A stretch of DNA of 38,664 bases from Betaproteobacteria bacterium (GCA_009693245.1 SHXO01000020.1:1-38664); one strand, 5' to 3'; shown: positions 1 to 7,352, counted from the stretch's first letter. A program made the numbers and translations. Notes: generated from the sequence alone by a model not told the origin.

Positions 1-338
1 ACTTCGCGGTCAATTTCCGTCGTGGCCTTCTCTTGCTCATGGTCTTGCTCCTCTTGGTTGGAAGCAAGGCTATCAATTATCCGCGTGTCCGAAAATCCGA
101 AGCCCTCTCCACCGTAGCGGTTCTCAAGGTCAGGGAGGCTGTTTTGCATGTGGTGTGCAGTTGCCTGAACGTCACCGATGCCCAGATCATCTCTGGGCTT
201 ACCAAGCTCACCGGCACCTGTGAGGAGCGAGTGAAAAGCCTGCAAGGCACTTTGCGTTGCGGCACGAATTGCGGTTCCTGCTTACTCGAAGTCCGGCGGA
301 TCGTGGAAGACCCAATTTCCCAACCCATGGCGGCCTGA
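1..338 (+). CDS. C-terminal fragment of an assimilatory nitrate reductase-like protein (BFD-type [2Fe-2S] domain)
   Basis: Only the C-terminal end is inside the window; the reading frame is open from base 3 with no stop upstream. The last ~55 residues hold four cysteines in the BFD-like [2Fe-2S] arrangement: CSC near the start and CGTNCGSC about 40 residues later, followed by a basic helix ending in RRIV. This domain closes many NasA-type assimilatory nitrate reductases, where it passes electrons to the molybdenum centre. The following hemD-type gene fits, because assimilatory nitrite reductase needs sirohaem. The ~45 residues before the domain are leucine-rich and do not resemble the usual NasA linker. 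Either the linker has diverged or there is a frameshift at or before the window edge. A stand-alone BFD-like protein starting at base 33 is the alternative. Confidence 0.6.
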   Translation, partial: FAVNFRRGLLLLMVLLLLVGSKAINYPRVRKSEALSTVAVLKVREAVLHVVCSCLNVTDAQIISGLTKLTGTCEERVKSLQGTLRCGTNCGSCLLEVRRIVEDPISQPMAA

Positions 339-359
339 TTCTGGATCAGAACGACGATT

Positions 360-482
360 AACCACGAGGGACACGAAGTAACGCGAAGGAAATACATGGA
401 ATTCGGGTAAGCGCGAGGAACACCCATTTAGCCAAATTGGATCCGGACGGAGGTTCTTGACTTCCTTCGTGTGCAGTGGTTT
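360..482. repeat. Imperfect inverted-repeat (MITE-like) element
   Basis: The left arm starts AACCAC, then after five bases ACACGAAG (360-378). The reverse complement of the right arm (463-482) reads AACCAC, then after three bases ACACGAAGGAAG. The ~85 bp between the arms has no convincing coding content, and the element fills the gap between the nitrate reductase fragment and hemD. Short elements ending in CCACGxxGGACACGxxG-like arms are known as dispersed repeats in many proteobacterial genomes. Calling this one such element is inference from a single copy. Confidence 0.45.
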
Positions 483-552
483 TTCTAAGGTCCTATACGC
501 AGTGCCCATGGCGCTGGCAGAATCGCGGTTCTTTCTCTTGGAACCGATAATC

Positions 553-1392
553 ATGGACACCCGATCCCCGCCCGTGGTGGCGTTTTTGGAGAGCCGGGCG
601 GGCGAGCAGATGGGCAAGCTCATCACTCGCCTGGGTGCCGTTGCCTTGCACGCGCCCGCAATGGCTGAGCAACCCGACATTGACCTCGCTCAACTACGCA
701 CATGGATCGATCGATGGGAAAAGGCCGGCAACCCCTTGGTGATTTTTCAAACAGGGGTGGGGGTAGAGGCGCTCTTTAGCGCGTTCGAGGAATTGGATCT
801 TGTCCCCGCATTTCGAACACTCCTGGAGCGCTCCACGATTACCGTGCGCGGGCCGAAGCCAACCGCCGCGTTGCGCAAACGCCAGATCCGCATCGACCTG
901 AGTGCCCCAACGCCCTTCACCAGCGAGACGTTGCTGCAAGCTCTGGCAAAGACCGAGCTGAGCGGGCGAGAAGTCTACGTCCAACGCCACGGCGGGCAAA
1001 ATCCGGAATTGATGGAAGCCCTTCAGAGCCAGGGCGCGAAGGTGATGGAGATCACTGCCTACCGGTGGAGTGTGCCGGAAGACACCGAGCCCTTGGACCG
1101 TTTGCTAGACGCTTTGGCTAGGGGCGAAGTGGGCACCCTGGTCTTTACCAGCGCCAGCCAGATTCAGAATTTGATCGCCTATGCGCAAACCAAGTGCCAA
1201 CGGGAAATGTGTGTTGGCGCGATCAACCACGCCAGCGTGCTGTCAGTCGGCCCAGTGTGTTCGAATGCGTTAAGGCAATGCGGCATCGTAGTTGCCGGCG
1301 AAGCATCGCCTCCTAAATTGGGGCCGTTGATGGAATTGCTGAAAGGTAATTTGCGCGGGCGCGGGCTACTTTCGCCAGCTGTTGGCTCCTAG
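553..1392 (+). CDS. hemD: Uroporphyrinogen-III synthase (HemD family)
   Basis: A 279-residue protein of the HemD fold: two Rossmann-like halves, the first with VAFLESRAGEQMGKLITRLG and the second with TLVFTSASQIQNLI, where HemD proteins carry a conserved serine/threonine stretch. The family closes hydroxymethylbilane with inversion of ring D to make uroporphyrinogen III, the precursor of haem, sirohaem and cobalamin. It follows the nitrate reductase-like fragment rather than hemC, so it is probably a second, nitrate-assimilation-linked HemD serving sirohaem supply. I chose ATG 553 because it precedes the family-like N-terminus (MDTRSPPVVAFLESR). The frame is open back to TTG 457, but that extension lies in the inverted-repeat element. 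No extra domain is attached. Confidence 0.78.
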   Translation: MDTRSPPVVAFLESRAGEQMGKLITRLGAVALHAPAMAEQPDIDLAQLRTWIDRWEKAGNPLVIFQTGVGVEALFSAFEELDLVPAFRTLLERSTITVRGPKPTAALRKRQIRIDLSAPTPFTSETLLQALAKTELSGREVYVQRHGGQNPELMEALQSQGAKVMEITAYRWSVPEDTEPLDRLLDALARGEVGTLVFTSASQIQNLIAYAQTKCQREMCVGAINHASVLSVGPVCSNALRQCGIVVAGEASPPKLGPLMELLKGNLRGRGLLSPAVGS

Positions 1393-1404
1393 GAGTCCGG
1401 AATT

Positions 1405-1480
1405 GGCATGGGGATGTGGAATTCCATGCCTTCGATGGAGGGAGTACAATCTGGCTAGTCTAGACAGAATTTTCAGAGGT
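1405..1480 (+). promoter_or_regulatory. Promoter/operator region of the toxin-antitoxin pair
   Basis: A good -10 hexamer TACAAT lies at 1445-1450, but no clear -35 is visible at 16-18 bp. Just downstream, where transcription would start, is the perfect palindrome GTCTAGAC (1458-1465), a candidate operator for the antitoxin. Further upstream GGCATGG (1405-1411) and CCATGCC (1424-1430) form a second inverted repeat. It could be another operator arm or a weak hairpin behind hemD. AGAGGT at 1475-1480 is the likely ribosome binding site for the gene at 1486. Confidence 0.5.
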
Positions 1481-1485
1481 AACAC

Positions 1486-1737
1486 ATGGGCGATCGCTGG
1501 CAGTTGCAAGATGCCAAGAACCGGCTGAGCGAACTGGTACGCAAGGCACGAGAAGACGGGCCGCAGGTGATCACCGTTCATGGCACGGATGCCGTTGTCG
1601 TCGTGGACGCGGGCCAATTTCGTAAGCTCAGCCCGCGCAAGGGCACGCTGGTTGAATTTTTCCGCCGTTCGCCACTCGTGGGTATCGAACTCGATATCAC
1701 GCGAAGCCAAGATACCGGAAGGCCAGTTAAGTTATGA
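1486..1737 (+). CDS. Phd/YefM-family antitoxin
   Basis: An 83-residue protein starting MGDRWQLQDAKNRLSELVRK, the usual Phd/YefM opening (W-x-L/V-Q-x-AK-x-x-x-S-x-L). The GPQVITVHGTDAVVVVD strand segment that follows completes the dimerising DNA-binding fold. The C-terminal tail (residues ~55-83) is the part that usually wraps around and neutralises the toxin. The gene shares a 4-base ATGA overlap with the PIN-domain gene behind it, the standard order for a type II toxin-antitoxin operon, so the two are translationally coupled. Family members bind their own promoter, and GTCTAGAC at 1458-1465 is well placed for that. It starts at the only sensible ATG, behind AGAGGT. Confidence 0.85.
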   Translation: MGDRWQLQDAKNRLSELVRKAREDGPQVITVHGTDAVVVVDAGQFRKLSPRKGTLVEFFRRSPLVGIELDITRSQDTGRPVKL

Positions 1738-2159
1738 GCCACTTACTCGATACGTGCGTCATCTCTGAATTGGTCAAGCCCGAGCCCAATGAAGCTGTGC
1801 TTCGATGGTTATCCGAGCAGGACGAAGGCCGGCTTTTCTTGAGCGTTCTGACCATGGGTGAGTTGGAAAGAGGGATCGCAAAACTCACTGCCTCCCGCAA
1901 GAAGGCCAGTTTGGGAAAGTGGGTGAGGAGAGAGCTTGCACGGCGATTTGAAGACCGGATCTTGCCTATCGATCTGCCTGTCGCGCAACATTGGGGGATG
2001 ATCGCAGGTTCGTCCGAGCGCACGGGCCAACCACTTCCGGTGATTGACAGTCTCATATCCGCAACGGCTATGGCCCATGGATTTATCGTGGTTTCGCGGA
2101 ACGAGGCTGATTTCAAACGCTGCGGCGCAGAATGCGTGAACCCGTGGCGGGCATCGTGA
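1734..2159 (+). CDS. vapC: PIN-domain RNase toxin, VapC/FitB-like
   Basis: A 141-residue PIN-domain protein. Acidic and polar residues expected at the metal site are present: Asp in LLDTCVISEL near the N-terminus, Glu in TMGELERG, Asp in PVIDSLISATA, and the closing SRNEADF motif. The N-terminus (LLDTCVISELVKPEPN) is closest to the FitB-like branch of VapC toxins. These are Mg-dependent RNases that cut specific RNAs, often tRNA, when the antitoxin is lost. All catalytic positions I can judge are intact, so the toxin is probably functional. Start ATG 1734 overlaps the antitoxin stop. The cyclase remnant begins six bases after its stop on the other strand. Confidence 0.87.
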   Translation: MSHLLDTCVISELVKPEPNEAVLRWLSEQDEGRLFLSVLTMGELERGIAKLTASRKKASLGKWVRRELARRFEDRILPIDLPVAQHWGMIAGSSERTGQPLPVIDSLISATAMAHGFIVVSRNEADFKRCGAECVNPWRAS

Positions 2160-2164
2160 TCCCT

Positions 2165-2604
2165 TTACTCGCTTAACTCCGTAAGCAACGCTTTTGCATC
2201 CTTCAAATCCTTGGTGCCGAAGCCCTCGGTGAACCAGTCGTAGACTGGCTTCAACAGAGCGAGCCGGGGCGTTCGACTTGCGCGCTCTGCTCGTCGATCA
2301 GTTGAAGGGCATTGTGGAGGTCGCCTGAGTCAGTCATACGAGAGAGGGTTGAGGACACGCCAGGACCGGCCGGCACCTCCCCCAGGGACATCGCCTCACC
2401 GGCGGGTGCGGAGTCGGCGGTGTCCTTCCGTACCGTGGCCGCCTTGAGCAATTTCTTGCGATGCGCGAGGGAAACCGCTAGTTCATGGAGTTCCTCCGCG
2501 CTCAGGAGGCGCAATGCATCGAGACCGACGTCGTTCTCGGCGAAGATCCGCGCATATTGCTTGAGGCCCAGGCCGTCCAGCCAAATAGACAAGGGATCGT
2601 CCAT
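2165..2604 (-). pseudogene. Remnant of a SAM-domain class III adenylate cyclase (N-terminal domain fused to C-terminal tail)
   Basis: Reading leftwards from ATG 2604, the first ~60 residues are a sterile alpha motif like the one opening long adenylate/guanylate cyclases with AAA-type and TPR regions: MDDPLSIWLDGLGLKQYARI, then FAENDVG, LSAEELHELAVSL and AHRKKLLKA. The frame stops at 2251-2253. In another frame, 2266-2165 encodes [19 protein letters not shown] and ends [10 protein letters not shown], which matches the usual extreme C-terminus of the same family. The cyclase catalytic domain, the ATPase and nearly all TPRs are missing, and the two ends are out of frame. The simplest reading is one large internal deletion plus a frameshift. 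The remaining SAM-only ORF could still be translated. Together with the antitoxin/toxin pair upstream this is the least gene-dense part of the window. Confidence 0.75.
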
Positions 2605-2606
2605 TC

Positions 2607-2622
2607 TTCTCGATCGCGAGAA
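2607..2622. promoter_or_regulatory. Short inverted repeat before the cyclase remnant start
   Basis: TTCTCG and CGAGAA form a perfect 6-bp inverted repeat around ATCG, three bases upstream of the minus-strand ATG at 2604. It could be an operator for the cyclase remnant or for the divergent acyl-CoA dehydrogenase gene. Its minus-strand copy also supplies the GAGAAG that could act as a ribosome binding site. No promoter hexamers were convincing nearby. Confidence 0.25.
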
Positions 2623-2722
2623 TTGGAGATGAGAGATAGTACGCTCGCGCGGCGAGGGCCCGCACTTGGGCGAAAGAATCGTGGAACCGGCACCGGCCCG
2701 CGGCTCGGGCGATAATCGCGGA

Positions 2723-3862
2723 ATGCTTACCGCCATGCAAGACGACACCTTTCGCCTCCTTAGAGAAAGTGTTCGCCGGTTTGTCGAGAAGGAGATCGTT
2801 CCCAACGCCCGTGCCTGGGAGGCCCAGGGCTTCGTGCCGCGCGAGGTGCTGCGAGCCATGGGTAAGCTCGGTTTCCTGGGATTGCGCTACCCAGAGGAGT
2901 TTGGCGGCGGCGCCATGGACGCACGCGCGACCGCGTTGCTGGCCGAGGAACTTGGCCGCTCTACCTTCGGCGGCTTCGCCATCACGGTGCTCGTGCATAC
3001 GGACATGGCCTCACCGCACTTGATGAACGCAGGCTCGCCGGAACAAATTGGCAAGTACATGCCGGGCATCGTCTCCGGTGACCTCATCACCGCCGTGGCC
3101 GTGACCGAGCCGGGAGCAGGCTCCGACGTGAAGAGCATCCGTACCACCGCGCGCCGCGATGGCGGGGATTGGGTCCTGAATGGTTCGAAAATGTTCATCA
3201 CCAACGGCGCGGAGGGCAACCTCGTCTTCGTTGCCGCGAAGACGGACCCGGCGTTGGGCTCGAAGGGCGTTTCGATGTTCATCGTCGAGAAGGGGACGAA
3301 GGGTTTTTCCACCGGGCGGCGGCTGCAGAAGATGGGTTGGCGCTCGTCGGATACCGCGGAACTTGTGTTCGACGGCTGCCGCGTGCCCGCGGAGAATCTG
3401 CTTGGCGAGGAGAACCGCGGCTTCTACGCGATCATGAAAAATTTCCAGAACGAACGCATCGCCATCGCCGCCATGACCATGGGCGAGGCCGCGCGCGCCA
3501 TCGAATTGACGCTCGATTACGTGCGAACGCGCCAGGCCTTCGGCGCACCCTTGTGGGAGAAGCAAACGATCCGGCAGCGGCTTTCCATGCTTGCCGCGAA
3601 AGTCGAAGCCGGCCGCCAGCTCGTGCTTCACGCCGCCTCGCTGGACGCGAGCGGCCACGACTGCGTGAAGGAAGTTTCCATGGCCAAGGCCTTCTGCGCC
3701 GAAACGCTGAACGAGGTCGTCTACGACTGCCTGCAGTTCCACGGCGGCTTCGGCTTCATCGAGGAATCCGCCATCGAGCGCATGTACCGCGACGCGCGCG
3801 TCCAGACCATCGGCGGAGGGGCCACCGAGGTGATGCTGGAAGAAATCGCGAAACGGCTCTAA
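2723..3862 (+). CDS. Acyl-CoA dehydrogenase, long-chain/isovaleryl type
   Basis: A 379-residue FAD-dependent acyl-CoA dehydrogenase that oxidises an acyl-CoA to the enoyl-CoA and passes electrons to ETF. The family landmarks are all present: AVTEPGAGSD in the middle domain, NGSKMFITNG, TRQAFG, and FHGGFGFIEE with MYRDAR near the end. The position of the usual medium-chain catalytic Glu (YEG) reads IGGGATEVM, with Gly instead. A Glu stands in the helix-G motif FQNERIAIA (Glu-244), which is where long-chain and isovaleryl-CoA dehydrogenases keep their catalytic base. The enzyme is therefore probably active but of that subclass; the substrate cannot be told. I chose ATG 2723; ATG 2735 is a close alternative. 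GATAAT at 2711 is -10-like and would make the transcript nearly leaderless. The next gene, a CoA ligase subunit, supports acyl-CoA catabolism. Confidence 0.88.
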   Translation: MLTAMQDDTFRLLRESVRRFVEKEIVPNARAWEAQGFVPREVLRAMGKLGFLGLRYPEEFGGGAMDARATALLAEELGRSTFGGFAITVLVHTDMASPHLMNAGSPEQIGKYMPGIVSGDLITAVAVTEPGAGSDVKSIRTTARRDGGDWVLNGSKMFITNGAEGNLVFVAAKTDPALGSKGVSMFIVEKGTKGFSTGRRLQKMGWRSSDTAELVFDGCRVPAENLLGEENRGFYAIMKNFQNERIAIAAMTMGEAARAIELTLDYVRTRQAFGAPLWEKQTIRQRLSMLAAKVEAGRQLVLHAASLDASGHDCVKEVSMAKAFCAETLNEVVYDCLQFHGGFGFIEESAIERMYRDARVQTIGGGATEVMLEEIAKRL

Positions 3863-3898
3863 TCCGTATTTTCCGCTCTCCAAATTCAACACGAGTCC

Positions 3899-5284
3899 AT
3901 GGCCTACAGTTCAATGAATGCATTTCTTTCGCCCCGTAGCGTGGCGATCGTGGGCGCGGGCGACCGGCCATCGAGTTCAGGCGGGGCGGTGCTACACAAC
4001 CTGGTGAAATCGGGATTCGGCGGGCGCATAGTGCCGGTCAATCCGAAAGGTGGAGAGTTGTTGGGGTTGCCCGTTGCGCGGTCGGTGAAGGACGTGGAAC
4101 CCGCCGCGGATTTGGTGGTGATCGTGGTGCGGCCCGATCTGATTCTGGATGTGGTGAAGGAGGCGGCAGCCAGCGGCCATGGGAATCTTCTGATTCTCCC
4201 CGGCGGATTCGCGGAAGGCGCGGAGGAGGGCAGGGCGCGAGACGTTCAATTGCGTTCGCTGGCCCATACCCACGGACTCGCCATAGGTGGCCCTAACAGC
4301 GCGGGGACCATCAATTTGCTCGATAAGCGCGCCCCCTTCGCGGCTACGTTTTTCCGCGATCTTCCCCGCGGCGGCAATGTTGGACTGGTGTCGCAGTCGG
4401 GGGCCATTGCCGAGGAACTCATCGGCGCCAGTAACCGGTTCCACGTGCCGCTCGGGGCAGTGGTGTCGGTGGGCAATGCCATGCACTTCGGGCTCACTGA
4501 GTACATGGAGGCGCTGGGTGAGAACGAGCGTTGCGAGGCCATCTTGCTCTATGGTGAATCCTTCGGTGATGCGGAACTATTTTCCCGCGTTGCGCGTGAG
4601 GTAGCGAGGAAGAAGCCCATCATTGCTTTGATGGGCGGGCGCACCCCGGCGGGTGTGGCGGCGGCATTTCGCCACACGGGATCGCAAGCCATGCCGCAGG
4701 CGCTAGCGGACGAATTTTGCCGGCAGGCGGGCATGGTGCGCGTGAAGAACCTGCGCGATTTGATGTTGGCTGGCAAGGCGTTCGGGCGCTACCCGCGCGG
4801 CATCGGAAAACGCGTTCTCGTGTTGTCCAATTCGGGCGGGCCCGGCGTGTTGTGCGCGGACGAGGCGGAAACGCGCGGGTTGCTTCTGCCAGATTTGCCG
4901 AAGGCCTTGGAGGAGCGATTGCGTAGTTTTTTGCCACCGGAAGCCAGCGTGGCCAATCCCATCGATTTGCTAGCGGATGCGCGCGATGAACGATTCGGCG
5001 CAACCTTGGAAGCGGTGTTGCAAACGGCTACCGGCCACTTCGACGCTATTCTGATGATCCACGTGATTCCCTTCATGGTGGATGCCGCGGCGGTGGTGGA
5101 GCGCTTGGTCAATGTGGGGAGAGGCGCAAAGATTCCCATCATGCATTCGATGATGGGGACCTTGGAGGACAAGGAAGCCTGGTTCGCCAAGCTGGAGGCG
5201 GCCGGTATTCCAATGTTCGATAACGTGGAAGACATGGCGGCCGCGGCGGGGTTGCTCGCGAGCCGCGCAAGGAGGCAAGCATGA
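3899..5284 (+). CDS. ADP-forming acyl-CoA synthetase, alpha-subunit-like (CoA-binding/ligase domains)
   Basis: A 461-residue protein with the layout of the alpha part of ADP-forming acetyl/acyl-CoA synthetases. An N-terminal CoA-binding Rossmann domain (SVAIVGAGDRPSSSGG) is followed by a succinyl-CoA-synthetase-like domain (GLVSQSGAIAEELIGASNR). The phosphohistidine motif FRHTGSQA carries His-259, matching the catalytic His in this family. A third CoA-ligase flavodoxin-like domain follows (VLVLSNSGGPGVLCADEAE). The ATP-grasp beta domain is missing and no separate beta subunit lies nearby, so a partner elsewhere would be needed for full synthesis. It sits 36 bases after the acyl-CoA dehydrogenase and overlaps maiA by ATGA, suggesting one catabolic operon. 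ATG 3914 is an alternative start. Confidence 0.8.
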   Translation: MAYSSMNAFLSPRSVAIVGAGDRPSSSGGAVLHNLVKSGFGGRIVPVNPKGGELLGLPVARSVKDVEPAADLVVIVVRPDLILDVVKEAAASGHGNLLILPGGFAEGAEEGRARDVQLRSLAHTHGLAIGGPNSAGTINLLDKRAPFAATFFRDLPRGGNVGLVSQSGAIAEELIGASNRFHVPLGAVVSVGNAMHFGLTEYMEALGENERCEAILLYGESFGDAELFSRVAREVARKKPIIALMGGRTPAGVAAAFRHTGSQAMPQALADEFCRQAGMVRVKNLRDLMLAGKAFGRYPRGIGKRVLVLSNSGGPGVLCADEAETRGLLLPDLPKALEERLRSFLPPEASVANPIDLLADARDERFGATLEAVLQTATGHFDAILMIHVIPFMVDAAAVVERLVNVGRGAKIPIMHSMMGTLEDKEAWFAKLEAAGIPMFDNVEDMAAAAGLLASRARRQA

Positions 5285-5919
5285 AACTCCATGGCTACTT
5301 TCGCAGTTCGGCGGCTTACAGGGTGCGCATTGCCTTGGCGATCAAGGGCCTGCCCTACGAGTACAAGAGCATCCATCTCATGAAGGGGGAACAGTATCTG
5401 CAGGAGTTCAGCGCCATCAGCCCGCAGAATCTGGTGCCGGTGCTGGAAGACGAGGGAGCGCTTCTCTACCAATCGCTCGCCATCATGCAGTACTTGGACG
5501 AAACCCATCCCAATCCCCCGTTGCTGCCCAAAGCTCCGGCGGAGCGCAATCGCGTGCGCTCGCTCGCACTCATTTGCGCTTGCGAGATCCATCCGCTCAA
5601 CAATCCGCGCGTGCTCAAATATCTGACGGAACAGTTTGGTGTGAGCGAAGAGCAGAAGAACCAGTGGTACGCCCATTGGGTGCAGACAGGATTTCGCGCT
5701 CTGGAGAAGCGTTTGGCCACGGAGACGTACACGGGCAAGTTTTGTCACGGCGACAGCGCGGGTTTTGCCGATTGCGTGTTGGTTCCCCAGGTGGCGAACG
5801 CGGTGCGATTCAAGGTGGACATATCCGCCTTCCCGACGATTCTTCGCATCAATGAAGAATGTTTGAAGCTCGAGCCGTTTCGGCAGGCCATGCCAGAGAA
5901 CCAGCCCGACGCGAGTTGA
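5281..5919 (+). CDS. maiA: Maleylacetoacetate isomerase (zeta-class glutathione S-transferase)
   Basis: A 212-residue GST-fold protein. It isomerises maleylacetoacetate to fumarylacetoacetate, or maleylpyruvate in related enzymes, using glutathione, in tyrosine or gentisate breakdown. The zeta-class active-site motif appears as FRSSAAYRVRIAL at residues 8-20, with the two serines and the arginine retained. The thioredoxin-like half continues through NLVPVLEDEG and the glutathione-binding YQSLAIMQYLDETHP. The C-terminal helical half has GDSAGFADCVLVPQ, as in MaiA. It is coupled to the CoA-ligase gene (ATGA) and to the following lipoprotein gene (TGATG). No fumarylacetoacetase or homogentisate dioxygenase is in the window, so pathway membership rests on the enzyme itself. 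Confidence 0.87.
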   Translation: MKLHGYFRSSAAYRVRIALAIKGLPYEYKSIHLMKGEQYLQEFSAISPQNLVPVLEDEGALLYQSLAIMQYLDETHPNPPLLPKAPAERNRVRSLALICACEIHPLNNPRVLKYLTEQFGVSEEQKNQWYAHWVQTGFRALEKRLATETYTGKFCHGDSAGFADCVLVPQVANAVRFKVDISAFPTILRINEECLKLEPFRQAMPENQPDAS

Positions 5920-7352
5920 TGCGGTTTCTCCTTCCATGGTTGGCGCTGGCCCTTGCCGGTTGTGTGCCGGCGCCCTTTTCCCGGCATCTGAGCGAGCGGG
6001 CGGACGCTCAGGTGCGAGAGTGCGCGCAGCTCTTTCGGCAAGTGGATACCATGGTGGAAAAAGCGGGCGTGAGGGACGGTGGCGAGGCCAGGATCAAGGG
6101 CTACCCCTATCTGCGAACGACGCGATTTCTCGCCTCCTTCATCGACAAGGCGGCCAAAGACCCGGAGAAAATGCAGTGGGTGGCTGCGCTTCGCCAGACC
6201 GATCTGAAGGCGCGGCACTATGAACTCATGAACGTCACCGGGCCAGGCGATGGGGCGCAGGTGCTCAAACGTTTGGACCAGTGCGGGGAATTGTTGGCTA
6301 AGGCTGACGCGGCAAACGATGTGGAATACGGCAACCTCAAGCGTGCGGTGGTTGTGCCGTCCGACTACCGAACATGGAAGCGAGCAATCGGGTTCTACGC
6401 CCTCACGAGAATTCCCTTTGCCTCGGGAGTGCGCGATTATCAACGCGACACGGAGAATATTTTTGGGACTGCCATCGAGAATCTCAAGGTGGAAGGAAAG
6501 CTGGTGCGCTACGGACCCGCCGCGGACGGGGCGCATGAAATTTCCGCCGGGTTACCTACCTACCCCGCGCCAGCACGTTCGGCGCGAGAGTTGGCGCGTT
6601 TATTCGAACGCAATGCACCTATTTTCGAGGTGGACGAGGCGGGAGATTTCGATCGCATCGGCGCACTCGCGTGGGGGCCCAAGGACCGCGTGGCGGCCGA
6701 TGCGAACTCGCCCACGGTCTATCATCGCGCGGCGTATACGCGCTACCAGGACCGCGTGTTGCTGCAACTGGTGTACAGCGTGTGGTTTCCCGCGCGGCCC
6801 AAGACGGGTTCTTTCGATCTGCTCGGCGGACATCTGGACGGTGTGATCTGGCGGGTGACGCTGGATGAGCAGGACCGCCCGCTGGTTTTCGACAGCATTC
6901 ATCAATGCGGCTGTTATCACCAGTTTTTCCCCACGCCGCGGGCTCGCCTCAAGCCTAAACCAGGTGGCTTGGATGAGTACGCCTTCGTGCCGCAAAAGCT
7001 CCCTTCCATCGGAGCGAAAGAACGGGTCGTCCTACGCATCGCTTCCCGTACGCACTATATTCAGCGCATTTCGCTCGTGGCGGATGACTCGCCCGTGGAG
7101 AGGACCTATACCTTCACCGATGACGACGATCTTCGGTCTTTACCCATGAATGGGAAGCGCCGCGGTGTTTTTCGGCCCGATGGCATCGTCCCAGGGAGCG
7201 AGCGCGGCGAGCGCTTCTTTTTCTGGCCCATGGGAGTCCCCAATGCAGGTGCCATGCGCCAGTACGGGCGCCACGCCACCGCTTTCGTGGGCAAGCGGCA
7301 TTTCGATGACCCCGGTCTGGCCGAGCGTTATTTCGCCATGGGTGACGAATGA
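5919..7352 (+). CDS. Conserved hypothetical lipoprotein with HxCxCxH motif
   Basis: A 477-residue protein I do not recognise as any named family. The N-terminus is a short lipoprotein signal with lipobox LALAGC, so Cys-15 is probably lipidated and the protein anchored in the envelope. The middle and C-terminal parts are well organised: LQLVYSVWFPARPKTG, then LLGGHLDGVIWRVTLDEQD, then DSIHQCGCYHQFF with His-328, Cys-330, Cys-332 and His-334 close together, and later ERFFFWPMGVPNAGAMRQYG. The His/Cys cluster suggests a metal site or a redox disulphide; this is inference. The start overlaps maiA's stop (TGATG) and the end overlaps the LOG-family gene (ATGA), so it is translated as part of this operon. 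The longer frame beginning at 5859 overlaps maiA and would lose the signal peptide. Confidence 0.8.
   Translation: MRFLLPWLALALAGCVPAPFSRHLSERADAQVRECAQLFRQVDTMVEKAGVRDGGEARIKGYPYLRTTRFLASFIDKAAKDPEKMQWVAALRQTDLKARHYELMNVTGPGDGAQVLKRLDQCGELLAKADAANDVEYGNLKRAVVVPSDYRTWKRAIGFYALTRIPFASGVRDYQRDTENIFGTAIENLKVEGKLVRYGPAADGAHEISAGLPTYPAPARSARELARLFERNAPIFEVDEAGDFDRIGALAWGPKDRVAADANSPTVYHRAAYTRYQDRVLLQLVYSVWFPARPKTGSFDLLGGHLDGVIWRVTLDEQDRPLVFDSIHQCGCYHQFFPTPRARLKPKPGGLDEYAFVPQKLPSIGAKERVVLRIASRTHYIQRISLVADDSPVERTYTFTDDDDLRSLPMNGKRRGVFRPDGIVPGSERGERFFFWPMGVPNAGAMRQYGRHATAFVGKRHFDDPGLAERYFAMGDE

Noticed and set aside
3011-3892. Open frame of 293 codons on the minus strand
   Set aside because: It lies wholly within the acyl-CoA dehydrogenase gene, has no family character and reflects the high-GC codon pattern of the real gene.
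4789-5937. Open frame of 382 codons on the minus strand
   Set aside because: It spans the ends of the CoA-ligase gene and all of maiA, both of which have clear conserved motifs; the translation has none.
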